A program made the position numbers and the translations under genes. Shown in pieces: positions 8,868-18,023 of a DNA stretch of 64,000 nucleotides; the stretch's first letter is position 1; each line of letters starts with the position of its first letter. The notes under the pieces are model-generated. The model saw only the letters and a list, made by a program, of their open reading frames with translations, did no database searches and was not told where the DNA came from. Origin of the DNA: Akkermansiaceae bacterium UBA2381. Lineage in GTDB: Bacteria > Verrucomicrobiota > Verrucomicrobiia > Verrucomicrobiales > DEV007. The DNA is taken from contig DDSV01000018.1 of assembly GCA_002344215.1 (NCBI GenBank), positions 243,698 through 307,697 of the forward strand. Direction: 5' to 3'.

Positions 8868-10076
8868 ATGACTCCCTCTGAACTGCATCGTGACCCCTAC
8901 GGCGTGGGTCTGGCCTACCGCTTCAACGTGCATCAGGACGCGGTGAAGCATCGGTCCGAGATTGACCTGCTGGAGATCTCGACTGAGGACTATATTGTCA
9001 GGGAACGCCGCACTTATAGTGATCCGGACGAGAAACTCCTCCGGGATGCCCTCGCGACTTTCCCCTGTGTGGCCCATGGCCTGAGTCTCTCCATTGGCAC
9101 GGTCGACCGTCTTGATGAGACCTACCTGAACGCCACGCGCCGTTTTATGGCGGATCACGGGCTCAATATTTTCAGCGAGCATCTCGCCTTTCACCGGGTC
9201 GATGGCAATGACCTGACCATGTTCCTCGCGATTCCCTTTGAGGAAGTCGCCGTGCAATGGGTAAAGCGGAACTACTATGCGATCCGGCAATGGCTCGGTC
9301 GACCCTTTGCCCTGGAGAATGTGACCTATGCCTTTCCCGTGCCCCACTGCTCGTTGAGTGAGGCCGATTTTCTCCGCCGCCTCTGTGAGGAGACCGATTG
9401 CACCCTGCTCCTCGACGTCACCAACGTATTCAACAATTCGCGAAACCACGGCTACGATCCGATCGAGTTTTTTGAGCGGCTTCCCATGGAGCGGGTATCG
9501 CAGATGCATCTGGCCGGAGGGCATCAGCTCCCCGATGGAAAGTGGGAGGACAGCCATTCCGCTCCCGTCATGGAAGAGGTCTGGCCGCTTTTCGACGAGG
9601 CGGTGAAACGGGCGGTCAATACCCGCATCGTCATCCTCGAACGCGACAGCAAGCTGAAACCCTTCGACTCGGTCATGCACGATATCCGCCGGGCGCGTGA
9701 GATTTTCTATTCCCATCGACCGCTCGAAGCACCGCATCGGGAGCTGAGTGATATCACCGGAGGAGAGGCCCTTGCTCCCGATCCGCTCGCCAATGAGTTT
9801 GCGGGGATGCGGAGTTATCAGCGTGCCCTGATGGGACGGATTTCAGATCCCGGGTTCCGGGAAGCGTTTCTGGCCAATGCCCCCGAGGCGGTCAAAAAAT
9901 TTGAGGTGACCGATCCTGCCTGGTTCCAACGGCTCGCCGATTGTGACGGTCAGGCGATGCGCCATTTTGAGGAGTCCTGGGACTACTTCAAAAAAGAGGA
10001 TGAAACGGTCGCCCGCGAGTACGAAAATCGCGAGTGGGCCAGCTGGGCGAAGCAACTGGGCCGGGGCGGATGGTAG
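8868..10076 (+). CDS. DUF692 multinuclear iron-dependent oxidative enzyme (MNIO) with C-terminal extension
   Basis: 402 residues. The DUF692 TIM-barrel signatures are clear: HGLSLSIG (H70), FSEHLAFH (E104, H105), FALENVTY (E150), LLLDVTN (D183, N186), QMHLAGG (H214), EDSHSAPV (D228, H230) and ILERD (E258). These are the family's metal-binding positions. Known members such as MbnB, TglH and ChrH oxidise Cys or other residues of precursor peptides using two or three irons. Residues from about 300 onward form an extra helical domain with DPGFREAFLANAPEAVKKF, reminiscent of LigA/Nif11-type leader-like segments. This could replace the separate partner protein most MNIOs need. It lies in one direction with the radical SAM gene and the precursor. 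Family sure; reaction unknown. Confidence 0.88.
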   Translation: MTPSELHRDPYGVGLAYRFNVHQDAVKHRSEIDLLEISTEDYIVRERRTYSDPDEKLLRDALATFPCVAHGLSLSIGTVDRLDETYLNATRRFMADHGLNIFSEHLAFHRVDGNDLTMFLAIPFEEVAVQWVKRNYYAIRQWLGRPFALENVTYAFPVPHCSLSEADFLRRLCEETDCTLLLDVTNVFNNSRNHGYDPIEFFERLPMERVSQMHLAGGHQLPDGKWEDSHSAPVMEEVWPLFDEAVKRAVNTRIVILERDSKLKPFDSVMHDIRRAREIFYSHRPLEAPHRELSDITGGEALAPDPLANEFAGMRSYQRALMGRISDPGFREAFLANAPEAVKKFEVTDPAWFQRLADCDGQAMRHFEESWDYFKKEDETVAREYENREWASWAKQLGRGGW

Positions 10077-10299
10077 GGGTGATGTCCACATCGCCCCATC
10101 GTGCAGCTGGTCGAACACGGGTCGATGGAGTCCGTTCGCAAGTCCGCGCGAACTGTAGATAACCCCCTGGCTTTGTGGCCCGAGAAGGTTGGCAAATTCA
10201 TCCATGTCCGAAGATAGATTGACAGAGGTATCGGCAAATTTGATATAAGACAGGTGGAGTGGCGCGCATCAGAACCATCGTGCCCCCCGCTTCCTTTGC

Positions 10300-11778
10300 A
10301 TGAACCGACTACTTCCGGGCGCTGTTGTTTTGCTTCTCTTCTTTGCTAACGCTCTGTCAGCCGCTCCGCTGGAACTGGATACGCTGCGGCAGCAATATGA
10401 AAAAGTTGTCGCTGAGAGGGTCACTGCCGTCTACGAAGCGGGTAAATCCGATCTCGACACCGGCTTCGCTGCCGCGCTCGACAAGGTGATCGCCCAATCA
10501 AAGACGGCAGGTGATCTTGCGGCAGTGCTGATCCTTCAGGGAGACCGGAAGTTGCTCACCGGGGGTCAAGCCCTGCCCGATGACGATGCGACCACTCCTG
10601 AATCGCTGAAGAAGCTTCGTGCGATCTATCGTGAGCAACTCGCCAAGTTGTCCGGCGAGAGAGACGCGAACACCGCAAAGTTGGACGGGCCATTTCTCGA
10701 GCAGCTCAAGAACCTCGAGGTGAAACTCACGCAGGCCGACCGGGTGGAGGACGCGGCGAAGGTGATGGAGTTTCGTATGGCCCTAAAAACAAATCCCCCT
10801 GCTGCGGTCGCGGGCAAGATGGAATCCATTGCTCCTGCACTAGGGGCTTCCGGAAAGGGAGGCGACGACGGATTTACTTTTACCCAGGGAAAGCTTTTCG
10901 CCGTGGGCAAGATGCAGGGCGACAAAATTATTGACCTGACGGCGGCGGAGGGTATTTCCGATTTTGTGGATGTCACGGGAGGCGTATCGTCATGGGCGGG
11001 CTTGAGGCAGGACGGAACCGCAGTCGGATGGCACGCCAAGTCCGGTGCGTTTTCCATGCCGGGGATTAGACAGTTGGTAAGTGCACAACACCATTTTTCC
11101 GGCCACCTCTTTGGCATCACAATAACGGGCAATCTGGTAAACCTTGTGACTGGTGAGATCATCATCGCAACGGGCAATGTGAAGGATGCGGCGATACAGC
11201 AAAATCACTCCATTGCCTTGCTTGACGATGGAACAGTCAAACTCTGGGGGCTTCTCCACGAAGGTCCGGTCGCGGACATACAACCTTTCCCAAAAGTGGC
11301 CGAAGAGGACTTGAGAGACGGTGTGGCGATTGGTGCAACGCGCTACCGCGCCTACATGGTAAACGTACGCGGAAAAATCACCGCGTGGGGATCAGGAGGA
11401 CAAACGATTTCCGAATTTCCAGAGGAACTTCGGAAAGTCACGCGGATCACGGGAACTGGCTTTGGCGTATTTTTTGAAACCAGGGAGAGAGACCTCCATC
11501 TAATGACCGTGTTCAGCGATTCCAAAGTTGAGCCGATAGCGGGAACTCCTGGGTTGATCCGCTCAGGGGATGAATCTGTGATCAGTTATAGCCGGCCGCG
11601 ATGGAACTTGGTGTATTCGCCCGATAGGATTAGACAGGAACTGAATGGCGAACTGGCGGCGCTTGAAAAGTTAAATGGTGAGGATTTGCCGTTTTTCTTC
11701 CAGAAGGCGTCGGGTGGAAAATTGACGGCAAGCTACCTCCTCTGGCTGTCTGCCGATGAGCCTGCGGCCGCAGAGTAG
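10300..11778 (+). CDS. Secreted protein with coiled-coil N-terminus and RCC1-like repeats
   Basis: 492 residues with a signal peptide (about 1-21, ending ALSAA). Residues 25-170 are charged and helical. From about residue 195, repeated segments of the type SWAGLRQDGTAVGW and HSIALLDDGTVKLWG appear. These are typical of RCC1-like beta-propeller blades, as often seen in secreted verrucomicrobial proteins. Likely a periplasmic or surface binding protein; the ligand is unknown. It begins 223 bases after the DUF692 gene on the same strand, but its content gives no reason to place it in the RiPP pathway. Confidence 0.65.
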   Translation: MNRLLPGAVVLLLFFANALSAAPLELDTLRQQYEKVVAERVTAVYEAGKSDLDTGFAAALDKVIAQSKTAGDLAAVLILQGDRKLLTGGQALPDDDATTPESLKKLRAIYREQLAKLSGERDANTAKLDGPFLEQLKNLEVKLTQADRVEDAAKVMEFRMALKTNPPAAVAGKMESIAPALGASGKGGDDGFTFTQGKLFAVGKMQGDKIIDLTAAEGISDFVDVTGGVSSWAGLRQDGTAVGWHAKSGAFSMPGIRQLVSAQHHFSGHLFGITITGNLVNLVTGEIIIATGNVKDAAIQQNHSIALLDDGTVKLWGLLHEGPVADIQPFPKVAEEDLRDGVAIGATRYRAYMVNVRGKITAWGSGGQTISEFPEELRKVTRITGTGFGVFFETRERDLHLMTVFSDSKVEPIAGTPGLIRSGDESVISYSRPRWNLVYSPDRIRQELNGELAALEKLNGEDLPFFFQKASGGKLTASYLLWLSADEPAAAE

Positions 11779-11883
11779 TGGACTTGGCGGAGGCAATTCC
11801 GTCTGCCTGCACTTTCCGGAATTTCCTCCCCTGCGGGTAGATTGTAAGTGCGCTTTTCCCGAGTCCATGGTTTACTCAGCCCC

Positions 11884-12621
11884 ATGCCGGACTTTGCCAC
11901 CGCGCTGAGGCGTATTCATGATCACAGCGAGACCATCCTCGCCGACGCGACGGTGATGTTGCGTCAACTGGTTGAGGACACCTGCTCTGCGATCTCCGCG
12001 GCGGAGGGCTCCATCCTCGTCCCGGTCGAGGGAAAGAATGAGCTCCGTTTTTTTGTCTCGATCAATCCGGTTCTCGAAAAGTCGGGGATGTCCGTCTCCG
12101 TCGATGGAACCATCAGCGGGTATGTCTTCAGTTCGCGACAGGCGATGGCCAAGGTGAAACCGGAAAGCCCGGGCGTGGCCAAGGTCGACGAGGTGGCCAA
12201 GGTGGAGACGAGTTACCTCCTTGCGGTCCCCATCGTCGATGATGATCGCGTCTACGGGGTGGCGACCTTCGTCAACCGGCGCGGAGACAAGGTGAACGAG
12301 CCTTTCTCGGTCGAGGATCTGAAGACGGCCCAGGCCTTCGGTGAGATCTATGCAACGGCGATGAAACTGCACCGGAAAATCGAGTTCAGCACAAGCACGG
12401 CCAGGGTCGAGATCGCCGACCATGCCAATGAATTTGAGGTTGAGGGAATCTCCGGCTCCGAGGAGGACCTGCGGACCGCGCTCCGATATCGGCTTCCCGC
12501 CCTCCTTGCCGAGAAGGCGGTTTCTCTACCCGACCGGGAGAGAGAGCTGCTTTTCAAGATCGGAGAGCTCATCAGTGATTACGCCGGGGTCGGGGAGGAG
12601 AGTGTTGCGTATGATCTTTGA
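11884..12621 (+). CDS. GAF-domain protein
   Basis: 245 residues from the ATG at 11884; an upstream GTG at 11848 would add 12 residues. Residues ~10-165 form a GAF domain: AEGSILVPV, then DGTISGYVFSSRQAM, SYLLAVPIVDDDRVYGV and ATFVNRRG. The C-terminal ~75 residues are acidic and helical, with no output domain. GAF domains bind small ligands or sense signals, and this one seems to be a stand-alone cytosolic sensor. The last 11 bases overlap the start of the subtilase gene, so the two are almost certainly translationally coupled and may work as sensor and protease. Confidence 0.75.
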   Translation: MPDFATALRRIHDHSETILADATVMLRQLVEDTCSAISAAEGSILVPVEGKNELRFFVSINPVLEKSGMSVSVDGTISGYVFSSRQAMAKVKPESPGVAKVDEVAKVETSYLLAVPIVDDDRVYGVATFVNRRGDKVNEPFSVEDLKTAQAFGEIYATAMKLHRKIEFSTSTARVEIADHANEFEVEGISGSEEDLRTALRYRLPALLAEKAVSLPDRERELLFKIGELISDYAGVGEESVAYDL

Positions 12622-13366
12622 CGAAATCGTCAATCGTGAGCGACTTCGCGAATGCCTTGCCACCGGCACGGGCAAGGGCGTGAAGGTCGGTATTCTGGAT
12701 TCGGGCGTGGCCTCGGATCTTCCGCAGTTGCACGGTCGGGTGGTGGCCAATTACGAAGTGCTCGAAGACCGCTATCACGGGCCGCGTGTGGTGGCTCTCG
12801 AGAAGGGAGTCGATGTGATCGAGCATGGCACCGCCTGCGCCTATATCATTCACCAGCATGCCCCCGACGCGGAGCTTCACAGTGTCCGGGTCATCGGGCA
12901 GTCACACAGTGCCACTTCAAGTAAACTGCTCAGCGCTCTCGAGTTCGCCGTGGAACAGAACTGGGACATTCTCAACCTGAGCCTCGGGACCGAGTCCAAC
13001 TACGAGAAGATCGCCCGTCTCGCGGATCAGGCTTATTATAAGGGGATGCTCTGGGTCGCGGCCAAAGACAACAAGCGGAACAAAGTCGGTTATCCGGCAG
13101 GTCTCGCCTCCGTGGTCGGCGTGGACATGGATTTCTTCACCCATCCCGGCAGCTTCCGCTTTCATCCCGGCAGGGTGACTGAGGTTGAGGCCCTCGGGGT
13201 GTATGTCGATGCGCCGACTTCTGATGGCGGATGGCAGCAGTACACCGGCACGAGTTTTGCCTGTCCCCAGATTTCCGGAATTGCCGCCCGGCTCCGGGAG
13301 CATTTTCCCGATCTCACACCTTTCCAGCTTAAGGCGGCCCTTGCCGCCTTGCGTGAGAATCAGTAG
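12611..13366 (+). CDS. Cytosolic S8 (subtilisin-like) serine protease
   Basis: 251 residues starting at ATG 12611, which overlaps the GAF gene. The catalytic triad is visible: D30 in VGILDSGV, H72 in EHGTACAYI and S215 in GTSFACPQISG. The position equivalent to the oxyanion Asn of subtilisin appears to be Asp (VAAKDN instead of AAGNEG). There is no signal peptide, no inhibitor prodomain and no C-terminal domain, so it is compact and probably acts in the cytosol. It might cleave regulatory proteins under control of the GAF protein. It could also serve as leader peptidase for the RiPP system 2.5 kb away, but nothing in the sequence proves that. Confidence 0.8.
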   Translation: MIFDEIVNRERLRECLATGTGKGVKVGILDSGVASDLPQLHGRVVANYEVLEDRYHGPRVVALEKGVDVIEHGTACAYIIHQHAPDAELHSVRVIGQSHSATSSKLLSALEFAVEQNWDILNLSLGTESNYEKIARLADQAYYKGMLWVAAKDNKRNKVGYPAGLASVVGVDMDFFTHPGSFRFHPGRVTEVEALGVYVDAPTSDGGWQQYTGTSFACPQISGIAARLREHFPDLTPFQLKAALAALRENQ

Positions 13367-13375
13367 GCCGGGAAC

Positions 13376-14530
13376 TCACGCCGGGTAAAAGAGCGCCCCG
13401 CAGAGGGAGTGGTCATGCCGGAAATTCACCTCTGCCACCGGCCCGAACTCTCCGCTACCGTAGAAGCCGGTCACGGGGATCGCGCCGAATACCTCCTGAA
13501 TGATCGCGGAGTCCTGGTCGGGCTCGCCGTAGAGTCTGCGCCCGCGTCCGCGCCCCCCGCAGAGAAAAGAGGAAAAGGGAAGTCCGTGCTCCGCTTTGAT
13601 CGATTCACAATTTTCCTTCAGGACCTGTTTGGCGACCCCCGCATTGCGGAGTTGGAACTGCAGGGTCTGTCCGACGCGGGGAGGTGAGGTCAGGATCAGT
13701 TTTCCATCATCCAGATCAACTCCCACGATGGTGCGGATCAGAAAGTCTCCCGCCTCGAACTCATCCACCTCCTCGCGAATGGCGAGGCCGGCGAAGATGT
13801 TCCCGTCGGCTGCCTCTTTTAGAGAATCCCCGAGTGAACCGAACGCCTCTTCGAGAACACGAAAGGGCTCACGGCCTCCGATGGAATGAACGACGTTCAA
13901 ACGGCTCCCCGTTACGACCATCGGTTCACCGACGGGTCGGCAACCCTGGGCGACGAGAGGGACCATCCTGATTCCTCCGCAAAGTCCCAGGGCGAGGAAG
14001 TCGGCATCCACTCTTCCTTCCTCCGTGAACAGGAAAAGGTCCTCATCCTCCGGACCTCCCGTGATCATTCCGCCAACGGCGGGGACTCCTGCAAAGTGGG
14101 TGTTGATCTCGCGCAGGGGTCCCTGGCTTCCACAGCGGAAGGGGTCGGCCATCACCAGAAATCCTGCGGGAACCGAATCGAGAAGCGCACTTTTCCCGAT
14201 GGCTTCTTTTGACCGGATCAGTTCGAATGAGGTCTCCGGGAGGCGCAGAAAGGAAAAGGAGACCCCGCTCGTGTTTTCCAGTTCTTTGCCCACCCCGAAG
14301 CTTCCGCAGGTGGACGATCCGATGATCCTCCGGGCATGACCGTCGATTTGAAAGTGCTCGATGAGCGCGGGAAGATGTGCCCGATAGTCGGAACTCACGG
14401 CAACGATCACCAGGTCGGGGTCACCCCCGAGGCTTTTCCGGCAACTGCTCACCGCCTCCCGAATCGACGGCCCGTCAAACGGGGTGCAAAGGAGGCAGGA
14501 AACCGATCGGTTTGGAGGGGTATGGCTCAT
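13376..14530 (-). CDS. FIST-domain sensory protein
   Basis: 384 residues from the ATG at 14530 (an in-frame TTG at 14539 is the only upstream alternative). N-terminal FIST segments include PDLVIVAVSSDY, RIIGSSTCGSFG and GFLVMADPF. The C-terminal half matches the FIST-C region, with VPAVGGMITGG and, near the end, AIPVTGFYGSGEFGPV. FIST domains are predicted small-ligand (amino-acid) sensors, normally linked to signalling outputs. Here no output domain is attached. The gene converges on the subtilase with only 9 bases between stop codons, next to the GAF gene. Confidence 0.8.
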   Translation of the reverse strand: MSHTPPNRSVSCLLCTPFDGPSIREAVSSCRKSLGGDPDLVIVAVSSDYRAHLPALIEHFQIDGHARRIIGSSTCGSFGVGKELENTSGVSFSFLRLPETSFELIRSKEAIGKSALLDSVPAGFLVMADPFRCGSQGPLREINTHFAGVPAVGGMITGGPEDEDLFLFTEEGRVDADFLALGLCGGIRMVPLVAQGCRPVGEPMVVTGSRLNVVHSIGGREPFRVLEEAFGSLGDSLKEAADGNIFAGLAIREEVDEFEAGDFLIRTIVGVDLDDGKLILTSPPRVGQTLQFQLRNAGVAKQVLKENCESIKAEHGLPFSSFLCGGRGRGRRLYGEPDQDSAIIQEVFGAIPVTGFYGSGEFGPVAEVNFRHDHSLCGALFYPA

Positions 14531-14799
14531 TCGTTTCAATCCGGGGAAGCCGCTTCAAACCGCACCCTTCCCGATCGATTGGACGAATAATGGCCGCGAA
14601 TGAGTCGGAGGTTGACCCGAATTGGGGTCGGAAAAGCGTGAAAGAGTCCGTTTTTCCCCTCAAAGATGTCTTGACGAACCCCGGGCGGATCAAGATTATC
14701 CGTCAGGAAAGACTGAATCGCGTCTTTTTTCCCAGATTTCGCTTAGGAGGTTGAAATCAAAATTCGAGCAGCTATATACTTCGGAGATCTTAAACGACC

Positions 14800-15498
14800 A
14801 TGAAAAACCGCTTCCTCTTTTTGCTCCTCCCACTTGCCTGTTTCGTCAGTTGTGAAACGACCGGAACTACGGTGAAGACTTCATCAACGGTGCATGCCGG
14901 TCCGGTGAAACGGAACTTCATCAGCTCCTATCGCGGAATGACGAAAGAAGAGGGTCTCCTCAACGGCGATGCGCTCGTTCGTAAAGCCGATCCGAAAACG
15001 CTGAATAAATACACGAAAGTGATTGTCGAAGACGTCAGGGTCATTCCTTCGAGAACGTCATCAGGAACGGAGAAAACCGCGACACGGGCGGAAAGTAAGA
15101 TCCTCGCCGACCAGTTCGAATCGGCTCTGCGCAAGGAACTGGGCCAGCACTACGAGTTGACCTCACGACGGGGTGCCAACACCCTCACGGTGCGTGCCGC
15201 GCTGACTGAGCTTCGTCCGAGCAATCCGGCACTGTTCGCTCTCAACTATGCCCCCTATGTCGGAATTGCGATGACAGGAGTGAAGCTGGCGACCGGCAAA
15301 ACGCCTGGCTCCGGAAGCACCAGTTTCGAGGCCGAAGTGCTGGACTCGCTCTCAAGACGCCAGCTTTATGCGATTGTTGATCACTCTCAGGGAAGCAAGA
15401 TTCAATTCACCGGTCTCGACAAATGGGGACACTCCGGATCGGCGATGCGTCTCTGGAGCCGCAAGATCCGCACGGGCATTCAGGCCAAAACCCGATAG
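14800..15498 (+). CDS. DUF3313-like lipoprotein
   Basis: 232 residues. A lipoprotein signal ends at Cys18 (FVSC), close to the consensus. The body has VIVEDVRVIP and LADQFESALRKELGQ, followed by LTVRAALTELRPSNP. This order is characteristic of DUF3313, a family of small outer-membrane or periplasmic lipoproteins of unknown function. A 260-base gap precedes it and an esterase follows 200 bases later, so it appears to be transcribed alone. Confidence 0.7.
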   Translation: MKNRFLFLLLPLACFVSCETTGTTVKTSSTVHAGPVKRNFISSYRGMTKEEGLLNGDALVRKADPKTLNKYTKVIVEDVRVIPSRTSSGTEKTATRAESKILADQFESALRKELGQHYELTSRRGANTLTVRAALTELRPSNPALFALNYAPYVGIAMTGVKLATGKTPGSGSTSFEAEVLDSLSRRQLYAIVDHSQGSKIQFTGLDKWGHSGSAMRLWSRKIRTGIQAKTR

Positions 15499-15700
15499 GG
15501 CGGCGAACGCGCGGATCAGCACTGCGCGAGGGCAGTTGAACCGGAACCTCCTGAATTCCCTTTCGGCCGAAACCTTCGGCTGATCGTGATTTCGGAGGTA
15601 TCGCTGCCGGGTCGGCATTGCGTAGTCGGGGAGCAAAAGATTGACCCCCGGTCAAAAAACAGGCACATACGGAGAACCCTTCCGGGGTTTACCTCAACGT

Positions 15701-16606
15701 ATGCAGTCATTTTTACCGGCGATTATCGCACTCCTCATTCTCCCGGCTTTCTCTCACGCCGGGGATGAGGCGGGTAGGAAAGAATCCGGAGACACTTCGC
15801 CCGGCGAAGTCCGCGTCTACAAATCCTCCGCCGGAAAACCCCGCCAGCTTGAGCTCTATTTCCCGCCGAATCATGATCCGGCGAAGGCAAAGGTTCCGGG
15901 GCTGATCCTTTTTCACGGCGGCGGCTGGAGCGGGGGGAGTCTCCAACAGTTCCGCGCCGCGTCCGAATACTTCGCGAGTCGCGGCCTCGTCTGTGCAACG
16001 GCCGAGTATCGCATGCTGACGAAGGAGGAGTCTGCGGCCCTGCCCGCCGGAGAAAGCAGGAAACGGGTCTGCATCACCGACGCAAAAAGCGCGATTCGCT
16101 GGTTCAAAAAGAATGCCGGCGAACTCGGGATCGACCCGGCCCGCATCATCACCGGTGGTGGTTCCGCCGGCGGACATATCTCCGCGCTCGCGACCTTGAA
16201 TCCCGGCCTGAACGACCCGTCGGATCCTGAGGGCATCGATACCTCCGTTGTCGCCTATCTCTGGTTTAACCCGGCCTTCTCCCCCGACGATATGAAGGAT
16301 TCCGAGGTCGACGTGCTCGGATTTGTGACGAAGGATCTTCCGCCTGCGATCGCTTTCTTCGGAACGGAAGACCCGTGGAAGAAGGGCTGGGACACGGCCT
16401 ATGCGGAGTGGCGCAAGGCCGGCTGCACCTCGATCGACCTTCAACTCGCCGAAGGGGAAAAACACAGTTTCTTCAACCGGGATCCCTGGCAAAGTGTTAC
16501 CCTTATCGCCGCCGACCGATTTCTCGTCGGTCTTGGCCTGCTTGAGGGTGAACCGACCCGAAAAGGGCCCGCGACCGGGGAAGGTCTCGTAAAGGAAGCA
16601 CCCTGA
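15701..16606 (+). CDS. Secreted alpha/beta hydrolase (esterase)
   Basis: 301 residues from ATG 15701. An in-frame non-ATG start at 15641 would bury the signal peptide (now residues 1-20, ending SHA). It has the oxyanion motif HGGGW (72-76), a nucleophile elbow GGSAGGH (S155), a likely acid in FFGTEDPW and a His in EGEKHSFF. These mark the hormone-sensitive-lipase/BD-FAE-like esterase fold. In this context it probably removes acyl groups from polysaccharide. It ends 1 base before the sulfatase start, so the two are co-transcribed. Confidence 0.85.
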   Translation: MQSFLPAIIALLILPAFSHAGDEAGRKESGDTSPGEVRVYKSSAGKPRQLELYFPPNHDPAKAKVPGLILFHGGGWSGGSLQQFRAASEYFASRGLVCATAEYRMLTKEESAALPAGESRKRVCITDAKSAIRWFKKNAGELGIDPARIITGGGSAGGHISALATLNPGLNDPSDPEGIDTSVVAYLWFNPAFSPDDMKDSEVDVLGFVTKDLPPAIAFFGTEDPWKKGWDTAYAEWRKAGCTSIDLQLAEGEKHSFFNRDPWQSVTLIAADRFLVGLGLLEGEPTRKGPATGEGLVKEAP

Positions 16607-16607
16607 T

Positions 16608-18014
16608 ATGCGCGCTCAGATACTGGTCCTGGCGGCTCTCTTTTTCGCCGCCTTCACTTCCGCCGCCGAACGCCGCCCCAATTTCATCCTTATCCTCGTC
16701 GATGACATGGGCCACGCCGGGGTAAGCTGCTTTGGAAATCCCTACTTCAAGACACCCGAGATCGACCGGCTCGCGGCCGGGGGGATTCGGCTGACCGACT
16801 TCCACTCCTCCGGTAATGTTTGCTCGCCAACCCGCGCGGGGCTGATGACGGGCCGCTACCAGCAGCGCGCCGGGATCGAGGCGGTGATTCATCCCGCCGC
16901 TGACCACGCCGAGCACCGCAAGGGTCTTCAGAAAAGCGAAGTCACCTTTGCCGGATTATTGAGAGAAGCGGGCTACGCCACCGGTATCGTTGGCAAGTGG
17001 CATCTCGGATATCCCCACAACTCGCCCGACTACCATCCCCAGGAACACGGCTTCGACGAGTTTTTCGGCTATCACAGCGGTAACATTGACTTCATCAGCC
17101 ACGTGGGAGATCACCTCAAGCATGACTGGTGGCACGGACGCGAGGAGACAAAGGAGGAGGGTTACGCGACTGATCTGATCAACCGTCATGCCGTCGCCTT
17201 CATCGATCGTCATCACGATGAGCCCTTCTGTCTCTATGTGCCTCACCTCGCCATTCACAATCCCGTTCAGGTGCGCGGTGATGCGGTGCAACGCACCGAG
17301 GAGGGATGGAAGCGGTGGAAAAGTTCGGGAGAGGCCGAGACCCTTGAGAAGTTTCAAGGCATGACCCTCCCGGTCGACGAGGGTGTCGGCATGATCCGCG
17401 CCGCGCTCGAAAAGCACGGACTTACCGAGAGCACGATCATCTTTTTCCTCACGGACAACGGTCCCACTCCGGACGCTCCGAGCGGCAATCCGAAGTGGCG
17501 GGGACAGAAGGGCTCCCTCTACGAGGGCGGACACAAGGTTCCCTTCATCGCCTTCTGGCCGGGAACGATCGCGGCCGCCGGCGAGAGCGACGCTCCCGCT
17601 ATGACAATCGACCTTATGCCGACGATGTTATCCCTCGCCGGGGTGAGAGCTCCGGACGACCTCGTGTTGGATGGGGTGGATCTGTCAGGATTGCTTCTCC
17701 GTGGCGAGGAACCAAAACCCAGACCACTCTTCTGGGCCGCGCTCGCCAACAACGGGGCCCGTTCCGAGGCGATGCGGGACGGCCCCTGGAAGCTCGTCGT
17801 GAATCATCCGAAGGCAAAGCCCGGCAGCTTCGGGAACGAAGCGGTCGAACTCTACCGCCTCGACCGCGATCCCTCCGAAACCACCAATATTGCCTCCAGC
17901 GAGTCCGGGCAGACCGCCTCCATGCTCGCAAAACTGAAAGCCTGGTATTCAATAACCCGAAGTTCCGCGCCCGCCCAGCCCGGCGGCTGGCCCGACGATC
18001 CCTCAACCCCCTGA
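16608..18014 (+). CDS. Secreted arylsulfatase-type sulfatase
   Basis: 468 residues with a signal peptide (1-20). The sulfatase signature is C72-S-P-T-R, where Cys is converted to formylglycine, in NVCSPTRAGLMTGRYQQR. The metal-binding Asp pair D32-D33 lies in LILVDDMGH, and further conserved segments are GKWHLGY and FFLTDNGPTPD. Such enzymes hydrolyse sulfate esters, usually of carbohydrate, in the periplasm. No sulfatase-maturing enzyme is encoded in this window. It follows the esterase by 1 base with an AAGGAAG ribosome site inside the preceding gene. Confidence 0.92.
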   Translation: MRAQILVLAALFFAAFTSAAERRPNFILILVDDMGHAGVSCFGNPYFKTPEIDRLAAGGIRLTDFHSSGNVCSPTRAGLMTGRYQQRAGIEAVIHPAADHAEHRKGLQKSEVTFAGLLREAGYATGIVGKWHLGYPHNSPDYHPQEHGFDEFFGYHSGNIDFISHVGDHLKHDWWHGREETKEEGYATDLINRHAVAFIDRHHDEPFCLYVPHLAIHNPVQVRGDAVQRTEEGWKRWKSSGEAETLEKFQGMTLPVDEGVGMIRAALEKHGLTESTIIFFLTDNGPTPDAPSGNPKWRGQKGSLYEGGHKVPFIAFWPGTIAAAGESDAPAMTIDLMPTMLSLAGVRAPDDLVLDGVDLSGLLLRGEEPKPRPLFWAALANNGARSEAMRDGPWKLVVNHPKAKPGSFGNEAVELYRLDRDPSETTNIASSESGQTASMLAKLKAWYSITRSSAPAQPGGWPDDPSTP

Positions 18015-18023
18015 CAAAACATC

